Below are positions 1-5,559 of a DNA stretch of 9,150 bases, in pieces (position 1 is the first letter of the stretch; each line of letters begins with the position of its first letter). The translations under genes were made by a program, and so were the position numbers. The stretch comes from Aliterella sp. RAGGC_92 (lineage in GTDB: Bacteria > Cyanobacteriota > Cyanobacteriia > Cyanobacteriales > Chroococcidiopsidaceae), in the NCBI GenBank assembly GCA_030826005.1, contig JAPJOW010000179.1, positions 1 through 9,150 on the forward strand, in the 5' to 3' direction. The notes beneath the pieces are model-generated. The model had not been told where the DNA came from. It made no database searches and was given only the letters and a program-made list of their open reading frames with translations.

Positions 1-417
1 AACTTCTCCACCCCAGCTAAACGGACGACTACCAACTACCGTAAGCTTTAATTCGGGAAAATCGAGCTTGCTGTAACCTACATGAGTTTCTTTTAATAAA
101 TCTATCTGGTCTTGAACCCAATCTTCTTTTTGGCGATCGTAGGGGCATTTTTGTTTACCCCAATCTGAAGCGCTGTACCATGCGTCATGATTGCCAAATA
201 CTGCGGCTTTGGGGAGTTTTACTGCGGCAATTTCTCGTACTACTTGCACCGATTCGTTGCCAAAATCTCCTACAAATAATACTAAATCTACACCCAAATG
301 TTCAAGGGCAGTTTCGTCGGCGGCTTCCCAGCGATCGTGTATGTCTCCGACAACAGCGATTTTGATCGATTTGCTAGAGAAATTATTATCCTGTTGTTCG
401 TGCGTCTGGCTAGTCAT
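1..417 (-). CDS. Metallophosphoesterase, TIGR04168-like (partial, C-terminus off the left edge)
   Basis: The reverse strand is open for 139 codons from an ATG at 417 to the window edge, so only the N-terminal part is seen. Calcineurin-like phosphoesterase metal motifs appear in order: GDIHD at residues 24-28, VGDFGN at 49-54 and FGNHDAW at 74-80. These supply the Asp, His and Asn ligands of a two-metal phosphoesterase site. The spacing and the WGGE-type sequence near the edge resemble the TIGR04168 family of cyanobacteria and plants, whose substrate is not established. The first 17 residues are polar and show no signal peptide, so it is probably cytoplasmic. The start is supported by AAGGA seven bases upstream. 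It is divergent from nadA across about 130 bp. Family assignment is from recall of motifs; the enzyme class is secure, the substrate unknown. Confidence 0.85.
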   Translation of the reverse strand, partial: MTSQTHEQQDNNFSSKSIKIAVVGDIHDRWEAADETALEHLGVDLVLFVGDFGNESVQVVREIAAVKLPKAAVFGNHDAWYSASDWGKQKCPYDRQKEDWVQDQIDLLKETHVGYSKLDFPELKLTVVGSRPFSWGGEV

Positions 418-424
418 TCGTTTT

Positions 425-429
425 TCCTT
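425..429 (-). promoter_or_regulatory. Ribosome binding site for the metallophosphoesterase gene
   Basis: AAGGA on the minus strand lies seven bases upstream of the ATG at 417. It fixes that ATG as the start rather than a codon nearer the catalytic GDIHD motif. Confidence 0.6.
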
Positions 430-508
430 GCCTGTCTTTTCCTAGCTTAGAAAACCTCAGCTTATTTTGACAGAAAAAAGTCTCTCAGCTAATTTTGGTA
501 AAAACTAC

Positions 509-514
509 TATAAT
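509..514 (+). promoter_or_regulatory. Possible -10 element for nadA
   Basis: A perfect TATAAT lies about 33 bp before the nadA GTG start, giving a predicted leader of roughly 25 bases. No good -35 hexamer sits 16-18 bp upstream. A TTGACA at 468-473 is too far away (35 bp spacer), so an activator or a weak promoter would be needed. Confidence 0.35.
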
Positions 515-546
515 TAATTTAGAACCGAATAAGCTATTTAAAACCT

Positions 547-1515
547 GTGTTTACAACTGCCCTTGCTCAAAAAAGTCCTGCTAACGAATTACCAATAGAT
601 TTATTTGCGGCGATTTCTGACCTTAAAAAAGAGCTAAATGCTGTAATTTTGGCTCATTACTACCAAGAACCCGATATTCAAGATGTTGCGGACTATATTG
701 GCGATTCTTTAGGACTTTCCAGACAAGCCGCCAGCACGAATGCAGATGTAATAGTCTTTGCTGGCGTTCATTTTATGGCAGAGACGGCAAAAATTCTCAA
801 TCCCAACAAATTAGTCTTATTACCAGACTTAGCCGCCGGGTGTTCTTTAGCTGATAGTTGTCCTCCGCCAGAATTTGCCGCTTTTAAAGCCGCCCACCCA
901 AACCATTTAGTTATTTCCTACATCAACTGCACCGCCGAAATTAAGGCGATGAGCGATATTATTTGTACGAGTTCCAACGCCGTGCAAATTGTCCGCCAAA
1001 TTCCTGAAACTCAGCCAATTATTTTTGCACCCGATCGCAATTTGGGGCGTTACGTGATGGCACAAACCGGGCGAGACTTGCTACTGTGGCAAGGTAGCTG
1101 TATTGTCCACGAAACTTTTTCCGAAAAAAAGCTTGTAGAATTAAAAATTAATCATCCTGAAGCCGAAACAATTGCCCATCCTGAATGCGAATCAGTTGTT
1201 TTGCGCCACGCTGACTATATTGGCTCGACTACAGCGCTACTTAACTACTGTCAAAAATCTCCCTCAAATGCCTTTATTGTCGCCACCGAGCCGGGGATTA
1301 TTCACCAAATGCAAAAAGAAGCTCCTGGCAAGCAATTTATTCCTGCACCTCCGATAAATAACTGTGCTTGTAATGAATGCCCGTATATGCGGTTAAATAC
1401 GTTGGAAAAACTTTACTTAGCAATGAAAAACCGTACTCCAGAAATAACCATGTCTGAGGAAATTCGGTTAGCAGCGCTTAAACCCATGCAACGAATGCTA
1501 GAAATGAGTAAATAA
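547..1515 (+). CDS. nadA: Quinolinate synthase A
   Basis: This enzyme condenses iminoaspartate with dihydroxyacetone phosphate to make quinolinate, the second step of de novo NAD synthesis; it is cytoplasmic and uses a [4Fe-4S] cluster. The 322 residues match the usual length. Visible signatures are AHYYQEPDIQD (36-46), the GCSLADSCP loop with C99, YINCTAEIKA (125-134), FAPDRNLG (160-167), HPEC with C214, ATEPGI (246-251) and the CACNECPYM segment (273-281) ending in C278. C99, C214 and C278 are the expected cluster ligands. The GTG at 547 is the only plausible start: an in-frame stop lies at 520-522, and the next Met comes well inside the domain. No clear Shine-Dalgarno is seen. It has no nadB or nadC neighbour here and is probably transcribed alone from a promoter near 509. 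Confidence 0.97.
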   Translation: MFTTALAQKSPANELPIDLFAAISDLKKELNAVILAHYYQEPDIQDVADYIGDSLGLSRQAASTNADVIVFAGVHFMAETAKILNPNKLVLLPDLAAGCSLADSCPPPEFAAFKAAHPNHLVISYINCTAEIKAMSDIICTSSNAVQIVRQIPETQPIIFAPDRNLGRYVMAQTGRDLLLWQGSCIVHETFSEKKLVELKINHPEAETIAHPECESVVLRHADYIGSTTALLNYCQKSPSNAFIVATEPGIIHQMQKEAPGKQFIPAPPINNCACNECPYMRLNTLEKLYLAMKNRTPEITMSEEIRLAALKPMQRMLEMSK

Positions 1516-1518
1516 GTT

Positions 1519-1547
1519 TTAAAATTAAGGGGAAAATTGCTTATAAT
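1519..1547 (+). promoter_or_regulatory. Likely promoter of rpmI-rplT
   Basis: TATAAT at 1542-1547 is preceded, with a 17-bp spacer, by TTAAAA (1519-1524), a four-of-six match to the -35 consensus. Transcription would begin near 1554, giving a leader of only about 24 bases before rpmI. That leaves no room for an L20-binding leader of the kind known upstream of infC-rpmI-rplT in other bacteria. Confidence 0.5.
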
Positions 1548-1577
1548 TGTAGATTGCGTCCTTATTGCAGTCCGTAT

Positions 1578-1775
1578 ATGCCTAAACTAAAAACCCGCAA
1601 AGCAGCAGCAAAGCGCTTTCGAGCCACTGGTACTGGTAAAATTGTCCGCCGCAAAGCTGGCAAAAACCACTTGCTTCAACATAAATCATCGGACAAAAAG
1701 CGCCGCTTCTCCCAAATGGCAGTAGTAGACGAAGCTGACGCTAAAAACGTCCATGCAATGCTGCCGTACTTGTAA
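1578..1775 (+). CDS. rpmI: 50S ribosomal protein L35
   Basis: A 65-residue, very basic protein beginning MPKLKTRKAAAKRF and ending in the HAMLPYL tail typical of L35, a structural protein of the large ribosomal subunit. Length and both termini match the family. The ATG at 1578 is chosen because bacterial L35 starts at this MPK; the frame is open further upstream to a TTG at 1554, but that would add eight residues unlike the family and lies on the predicted transcription start. It is 21 bases from rplT, and the rpmI-rplT order is the conserved bacterial arrangement. infC, the usual partner in many bacteria, is not adjacent. Confidence 0.97.
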   Translation: MPKLKTRKAAAKRFRATGTGKIVRRKAGKNHLLQHKSSDKKRRFSQMAVVDEADAKNVHAMLPYL

Positions 1776-1796
1776 ATAACTCAGGATAAATAAACT

Positions 1797-2150
1797 ATGA
1801 CACGGGTAAAACGCGGTAATGTAGCCCGCAAACGCCGCAAGAAAATTCTTAAACTAGCAAAAGGATTTCGCGGTTCTCACTCTACGCTATTTAGAACGGC
1901 AAACCAACAGGTAATGAAAGCCTTACGGAGTGCTTATCGCGATCGCAAAAAGCGCAAGCGCGATTTTCGCCGTCTGTGGATTGTTCGCATCAACGCTGCC
2001 GCAAGACAGCATGGAGTTAGCTACAGTCAACTGATGGGTAACTTGAAAAAAGCTAATGTTGGCATCAATCGTAAAATGCTGGCACAAATGGCTGTTTTAG
2101 ATCCTACAGGTTTTAGCAAAGTTGCCGAAATGGCAAGCCAAGTTAAATAA
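1797..2150 (+). CDS. rplT: 50S ribosomal protein L20
   Basis: A 117-residue basic protein with the L20 hallmarks: MTRVKRGNVARKRRKKILKL at the N-terminus, KGFRGSHSTLFR (22-33), RDRKKRKRDFRRLWIVRINA (49-68) and the C-terminal domain with GLxK/GIN-type segments (LMGNLKKANVGINRKMLAQM). L20 binds 23S rRNA early in assembly of the large subunit. The length is standard. A CAGGAT element in the 21-base gap after rpmI can serve as its ribosome binding site. The stop codon overlaps the ATG of the following solute-binding protein by one base (TAATG), implying co-transcription and possibly translational coupling. Confidence 0.98.
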   Translation: MTRVKRGNVARKRRKKILKLAKGFRGSHSTLFRTANQQVMKALRSAYRDRKKRKRDFRRLWIVRINAAARQHGVSYSQLMGNLKKANVGINRKMLAQMAVLDPTGFSKVAEMASQVK

Positions 2151-2980
2151 TGCAGCTAAAAGGCAAAAGGATAGCGGTTTTCCTTGTTGCTTTTTACTGC
2201 ATTTTTTTGAGTTTTTGCGGTGCTTGTAGCGCCGCCGAACTTCAAGAAATCAAAAACCGAGGTTATCTAACGGTGGCTGTTAAAGATAACTTACGTCCTC
2301 TAGGCTTTCGAGATAGTCAGGGGAATTTACAAGGATTGGAGATTGATGTTGCTAGGCGCTTGGCACAGGACTTGTTAGGTAAACCAGAAAAAGTTAAGTT
2401 GCAACCCGTTGATAATAAATTGCGCCTAGCAGCAGTTTTAGAAAATAAAGTAGATATAGCGATCGCACATTACACGGCTACCGAGTCTCGCGCCCGATTA
2501 GTCAGCTTTAGCTTACCTTATTATTTTGACGGTACGGCTTTAATTACTAAAGATGCTGCAATCCAAAAATTAAGCGATGTTGTGCGAAGTAAAATTGCCG
2601 TCATTAATGGTTCTAGCACTATTGCCAGCGTGCGTTACTTGTTACCCCAAGCGCAGTTAGTAGGAGTTGATAGCTATCAGGAAGCAAAACTACTATTAGA
2701 CGCAAATAATGCCGTAGCTTTTGCGGGGGATGCCAGCGTCTTGACGGGCTGGAAACAGCACTTTGGCGGCTATAGACTATTACCTAGTTTGATTGGCGCA
2801 GAACCCCTAGCAGTAGTGATGCCGAAAGGATTGCAGTACGATGACTTAAGAAGACAAGTTAATAATGCGATCGCGCGTTATGTATCGGAAGGTTGGTTAG
2901 AAGATCGAGTTAATTATTGGGGTTTGCCTAATCCCACTTCTAGAACTAGAGGTGGCAAGATGGAACAAGATACAGGTTGA
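2150..2980 (+). CDS. Family-3 periplasmic solute-binding protein (amino-acid type)
   Basis: A 276-residue protein with a signal peptide: basic MQLKGKR, a hydrophobic core at about 8-24, and a likely signal peptidase I site after CSAA (residue 29). No proper lipobox is present, although Cys residues occur nearby. The mature part fits the SBP_bac_3 fold of polar amino-acid ABC transporters: EIKNRGYLTVAVKDNLRPLGF (32-53), GLEIDVARRLAQDL (62-75), the VDIAIAHYTATESRA segment (101-115) and the second-lobe ...KIAVINGSSTIAS motif (148-160). These shapes are typical of proteins binding amino acids, but the ligand cannot be named. It overlaps rplT by one base. No permease or ATPase gene is next to it, so it either serves a transporter encoded elsewhere or acts as a sensor. 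Confidence 0.85.
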   Translation: MQLKGKRIAVFLVAFYCIFLSFCGACSAAELQEIKNRGYLTVAVKDNLRPLGFRDSQGNLQGLEIDVARRLAQDLLGKPEKVKLQPVDNKLRLAAVLENKVDIAIAHYTATESRARLVSFSLPYYFDGTALITKDAAIQKLSDVVRSKIAVINGSSTIASVRYLLPQAQLVGVDSYQEAKLLLDANNAVAFAGDASVLTGWKQHFGGYRLLPSLIGAEPLAVVMPKGLQYDDLRRQVNNAIARYVSEGWLEDRVNYWGLPNPTSRTRGGKMEQDTG

Positions 2981-3006
2981 AACTATACTTTTTTAACTTT
3001 AGAGCA

Positions 3007-3531
3007 ATGGATAATTTACCGATTGTATATCTTTCAATTTTAATAACTGTGTTGCTGGGTAGTGGGGTAATAGTATTGCGCCAAGTGTTAAAAACCCGCA
3101 AAACCGAAAATGCTTTAGGGAGATTGCAAAAAAAACTTAATAAAGAAAAGGGGACAGTTCAAGAAAATTACGAGTTGGGCAGTATATATTTAGAGAAAAA
3201 AATGTACTCCCAGGCGATCGCTCTATTTCAAAAAGCCATTAAAGCCGCCGAACAAGAAAAAGAAGAAAACATTGCGCCAATTTACAATGGTCTAGGTTTT
3301 GCGGCTTTTTCGCAAGAACAGTACGATTTGGCAATTCGCCACTACAAAGAAGCTTTGAAGCAAAACCCCAATTATATATTTGCCCTCAATAATTTAGGTC
3401 ACGCTTACGAAAAGAAAAATTTGGTTGCACCAGCCTTAGAAACTTACGAGCAAGTATTAAAGTCTGAGCCAAGTAATATTACCGCTAAGCGCCGCGCTGA
3501 ATCAATCCGCAAACGCCTAGTTAGTTCTTGA
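3007..3531 (+). CDS. ycf37: Ycf37-type TPR protein, photosystem I assembly
   Basis: With the ATG at 3007 the product is 174 residues, close to the usual Ycf37 size. One transmembrane helix spans about residues 5-25 (PIVYLSILITVLLGSGVIVL), followed by a basic, helical linker rich in K/E/Q (26-52) and three tetratricopeptide repeats at roughly 53-86, 90-123 and 124-157 (for example YNGLGFAAFSQEQYDLAIRHY and LNNLGHAYEKKNLVAPALETY). In cyanobacteria Ycf37, like plant Pyg7, helps photosystem I assembly or stability at the thylakoid. The open frame extends back to a TTG at 2977, but those ten extra residues would overlap the preceding gene and disturb the membrane anchor. The gene lies 26 bases after the solute-binding protein and is followed by a strong terminator. 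The family call rests on architecture and recalled N-terminal similarity. Confidence 0.8.
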   Translation: MDNLPIVYLSILITVLLGSGVIVLRQVLKTRKTENALGRLQKKLNKEKGTVQENYELGSIYLEKKMYSQAIALFQKAIKAAEQEKEENIAPIYNGLGFAAFSQEQYDLAIRHYKEALKQNPNYIFALNNLGHAYEKKNLVAPALETYEQVLKSEPSNITAKRRAESIRKRLVSS

Positions 3532-3538
3532 ATGCCAT

Positions 3539-3572
3539 AAAAACCGACTGGTTCGTTACACCGTCGGTTTTT
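3539..3572. terminator. Symmetrical (bidirectional) intrinsic terminator between ycf37 and psbY
   Basis: AAAAACCGAC (3539-3548) pairs perfectly with GTCGGTTTTT (3563-3572), leaving a 14-base loop in which GGT can add pairs with ACC. A five-T run follows the GC-rich stem on the plus strand and, by symmetry, on the minus strand. It sits 7 bases after the ycf37 stop and 24 bases after the psbY stop, so it can end transcription from both convergent genes. Confidence 0.85.
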
Positions 3573-3596
3573 GGTTTAAATATCGCGATTTTGGGC

Positions 3597-3716
3597 TTAT
3601 TTCTCTAAAAAGCCTTGAATCTGTTTAATAGCTGCGGGCGCAATATTAAAAACTGCCCAACTTGCGGCAGCAATTAGTGGTAATAAAACTATAGCTACGC
3701 GAAAATCAATATCCAT
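3597..3716 (-). CDS. psbY: Photosystem II protein Y
   Basis: The minus strand encodes a 39-residue protein, MDIDFRVAIVLLPLIAAASW followed by AVFNIAPAAIKQIQGFLEK. It has an acidic start, a single transmembrane helix (about residues 6-24) with LLP and an SWAVFNI core, and a basic amphipathic tail. This matches cyanobacterial PsbY, a low-molecular-mass subunit at the edge of photosystem II near cytochrome b559, which also starts MDxRV and carries the LLP...GWAV..I pattern. The start is supported by GAGAGG 11 bases upstream. It is too short for most length cut-offs. It converges on ycf37 across a shared terminator and lies 115 bp downstream of the carbonic anhydrase-like gene on the same strand. 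Confidence 0.85.
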   Translation of the reverse strand: MDIDFRVAIVLLPLIAAASWAVFNIAPAAIKQIQGFLEK

Positions 3717-3727
3717 CTGATTGTCAT

Positions 3728-3733
3728 CCTCTC
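3728..3733 (-). promoter_or_regulatory. Ribosome binding site of psbY
   Basis: GAGAGG on the minus strand, 11 bases upstream of the psbY ATG at 3716. It is a clear purine-rich Shine-Dalgarno element and supports translation of this very small gene. Confidence 0.55.
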
Positions 3734-3831
3734 TTGATTTAGAGATTAAAGTTTTCTAGAGTAGTTCTCATTTTTTATTTTTAGCTGAAACAGGCAAATT
3801 AGCTAGACCTTTCACCTATAAATGTTTGTAA

Positions 3832-4356
3832 TTAATCGGTCATTGCCTCAAATCCCATATCTGTACCCTTGCCAGCATGAACTAAAGCTAACTTTTTGTA
3901 ACGCTCGGCGTGTTCGATAAGTTCGGCAACAGTGGCGGGGGAATTTTCTTTGATTCGTTTTCCCGGTACGCCGACAACTAACGAAAAAGGCGGGACATCT
4001 TTATTTACTACTGCTCCTGCACCAATAATACTACCCGTGCCAACTCTCACCCCATCTAAAATTATCGCCCCAATTCCTATTAAACTACCGCGTTCTATAT
4101 AAGCGCTATGAATTACTGCTCGATGCCCAACAGTAACAAAATCTTCTAAAATAGTCGGCTTGCCAGGATCGCCATGCAAAATCGCGCCATCTTGAATATT
4201 TGTACATTCGCCAATTTCAATACGCTCGACATCGCCGCGAATTACTGCACCGTACCAAATACTTGCCCCTGTAGCTACACTGACTCGACCAATAACTACG
4301 GCATTAGCAGCTACAAAAGCAGCTTGAGAAAGTTCAGGAATGGGTAAGTAAGACAT
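3832..4356 (-). CDS. Gamma-class carbonic anhydrase-like hexapeptide-repeat protein
   Basis: A 174-residue protein (ATG at 4356) made of left-handed beta-helix hexapeptide repeats: isoleucine/valine-rich six-residue turns run from about residue 16 to 118 (AVVIGRVSVATGASIWYGAV, then IIGAGAVV). Three His residues match the zinc ligands of the trimeric gamma-carbonic anhydrase/YrdA/PaaY group: H61 in ILHGDPG, and H78 and H83 in VGHRAVIH. IRGD (39-42) and NIQDG (53-57) are the conserved partner segments. A C-terminal alpha-helix (145-160) packs the trimer. Such proteins may hydrate CO2 or be inactive zinc proteins; activity cannot be judged from sequence. The frame extends to a TTG at 4365, but the ATG fits better. 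No Shine-Dalgarno is evident. It lacks the RuBisCO-like repeats of CcmM and no carboxysome genes are near. Confidence 0.88.
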   Translation of the reverse strand: MSYLPIPELSQAAFVAANAVVIGRVSVATGASIWYGAVIRGDVERIEIGECTNIQDGAILHGDPGKPTILEDFVTVGHRAVIHSAYIERGSLIGIGAIILDGVRVGTGSIIGAGAVVNKDVPPFSLVVGVPGKRIKENSPATVAELIEHAERYKKLALVHAGKGTDMGFEAMTD

Positions 4357-4365
4357 AATAGACAA

Positions 4366-4536
4366 CAGAAGCAGTTAGCGAATAGATTTCCAGGAAAATA
4401 GTTGTAAATGCTCAAACTAATGCAGCGCTTTAAGCACGATATCATAGTGCTAACCTTTTACAAGGTACGGTGCAGAGGTAGCAACACACAAAACCACTGG
4501 TGCTAGTGAAGACATAAATATGCTGATAAGCACTTC
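4366..4536. other. Divergent intergenic region with short repeated GCAC/GTGC motifs
   Basis: This 171-bp gap separates the minus-strand carbonic anhydrase-like gene from the plus-strand TIGR02652 gene and must hold both promoters. TAAGCAC occurs directly at 4431-4437 and 4527-4533, and GTGCTA, close to its reverse complement, at 4447-4452 and 4500-4505. AGCAC (4433-4437) and GTGCT (4447-4451) can form a 5-bp stem. I see no convincing -35/-10 pair, RNA gene or small coding frame. Confidence 0.4.
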
Positions 4537-5043
4537 ATGATCAACTCAAGCTTGCAATATCCAATTTTTGGTCCAGAAATTCAGTGTCCCCATTGTCGCC
4601 AAACCGTCCCGGCGCTGACACTAACAGATACTTATTTATGTACTCGTCATGGCGCTTTTGAAGCCGATCCCAAGACGGGGGAATTAGTACATCTCCAATC
4701 TGGTCGTCATTGGAAACAATGGGGCGATGAATGGTATAGGCAACATACCCATCCTGACGGGATCAGATTTGAAATTCACGAAGCTTTAGACCGACTTTAT
4801 ACTCAAGGCTTCCGCGCCACAAAAGTAATTATTGCCCAGCGCTATCAAGAACTAATTAGCGGCTATTTAGAGCGCAGTACCCCCTGGCGAGGACAATCAG
4901 AGCAATCCCCCAAGCTTTACGGCTTACCTGTCGATTTTAGCCCCGATCCCCAAGACGATCCGCGTTGGGAAGTAATCAATTTTGACTTAGAAAAAGAGCC
5001 TGGTGTCCCAGTCCGCTATCCTTACTTTCGTTTGTTTGAATAA
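4537..5043 (+). CDS. TIGR02652 family protein, cyanobacterial zinc-motif protein of unknown function
   Basis: A 168-residue protein with C17-x2-C20-x14-C35-x2-H38 near the N-terminus, exactly the CxxCx(14)CxxH pattern that defines TIGR02652, a family known only from cyanobacteria and about 170 residues long. The four residues probably bind one zinc ion as a small zinc ribbon. The rest is rich in aromatic residues and charge (HWKQWGDEWYRQH at 58-70, DPRWEVINFD at 141-150) and has no membrane segment or signal peptide, so it should be a soluble cytoplasmic protein. Its role is unknown. The ATG at 4537 is the first in frame; no strong Shine-Dalgarno precedes it. Its stop overlaps the start of the VOC gene by one base, suggesting co-translation and perhaps a shared task. 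Confidence 0.88.
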   Translation: MINSSLQYPIFGPEIQCPHCRQTVPALTLTDTYLCTRHGAFEADPKTGELVHLQSGRHWKQWGDEWYRQHTHPDGIRFEIHEALDRLYTQGFRATKVIIAQRYQELISGYLERSTPWRGQSEQSPKLYGLPVDFSPDPQDDPRWEVINFDLEKEPGVPVRYPYFRLFE

Positions 5044-5477
5044 TGCACCACGTTTCAATTCGTACAGGTAATATTCATAAAGCGATCGCATTTTACGAAC
5101 TACTGGGTTTTAATGTATGCGATCGCTTTACAACAGGTTATACCCTAGCTTGTTGGATGGAAGGATTAAATGGACGCATCGAATTAATCCAAATCCCTAA
5201 ACCTCACCCCGCGCCGGATGCTTTTAACGACGAGCATTACGTTGGTTATTATCATTTGTCTTTTGACCTTACAGATACTACCTCAGACTTGCCGGAGTGG
5301 TTAGCCTCTTTGCAACAACATTTTGACCGAGCGCACCAAGAAATGCCAGAGCAATATCAGCCGCTAAAAATACTATTACAGCCAGAACAGCAGCAAATCG
5401 GCGAATCTATCTATGAAGTTGCTTTTATTGCCGATACAGACAATTTACCTTTAGAATTTATCCGCAAATTGACCTAA
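5043..5477 (+). CDS. VOC-fold (glyoxalase/dioxygenase superfamily) protein
   Basis: A 144-residue protein with two beta-alpha-beta-beta-beta modules of the vicinal oxygen chelate fold: HHVSIRTGNIHKAIAFYELL at 2-21 opens module one and YYHLSFDL at 69-76 opens module two. The four positions that bind metal in glyoxalase I are all present: H3, E47 (GRIELIQ), H71 and E138 (LPLEFIR). This resembles lactoylglutathione lyase, which converts the methylglyoxal-glutathione hemithioacetal to lactoylglutathione, but VOC substrates vary widely and the sequence does not settle the reaction. The first codon overlaps the preceding stop (TAATG), so it is almost certainly translated with the TIGR02652 gene. 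No signal peptide is seen. Confidence 0.87.
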   Translation: MHHVSIRTGNIHKAIAFYELLGFNVCDRFTTGYTLACWMEGLNGRIELIQIPKPHPAPDAFNDEHYVGYYHLSFDLTDTTSDLPEWLASLQQHFDRAHQEMPEQYQPLKILLQPEQQQIGESIYEVAFIADTDNLPLEFIRKLT

Positions 5478-5548
5478 GTTATGCCCCCCTATAGGATTGC
5501 ATTTTGGTTGAAATATAGTTTTGATTAATAAAAGTTCGCTATTTGGTT

Positions 5549-5554
5549 AGAGAG
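5549..5554 (+). promoter_or_regulatory. Ribosome binding site deciding the TTG start of cbiM
   Basis: AGAGAG lies five bases before the TTG at 5560. The reading frame is closed just upstream by TAG at 5548-5550, so TTG 5560 is the farthest possible start and this element supports it. Confidence 0.5.
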
Positions 5555-5559
5555 TAAAG

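Noticed and set aside
180..445. Two plus-strand open frames (61 and 84 codons)
   Set aside because: They lie opposite the metallophosphoesterase, whose minus-strand frame carries the GDIHD and GNHD motifs. Their translations resemble no family.
1172..1357. 61-codon open frame inside nadA
   Set aside because: Out-of-frame shadow within a well-conserved nadA region that includes the C214 ligand.
3770..3812. TAGCT/AGCTA inverted repeat between psbY and the carbonic anhydrase-like gene as a terminator
   Set aside because: The stem is only about five base pairs, AT-rich, and is not followed by a T-run on the minus strand.
5478..5559. Possible cobalamin or nickel/cobalt riboswitch upstream of cbiM
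   Set aside because: The gap is only 82 bp, too short for a cobalamin riboswitch, and I see no paired-stem pattern of a NiCo type. A TATAGT at 5514-5519 could be a -10 element, but no good -35 pairs with it.
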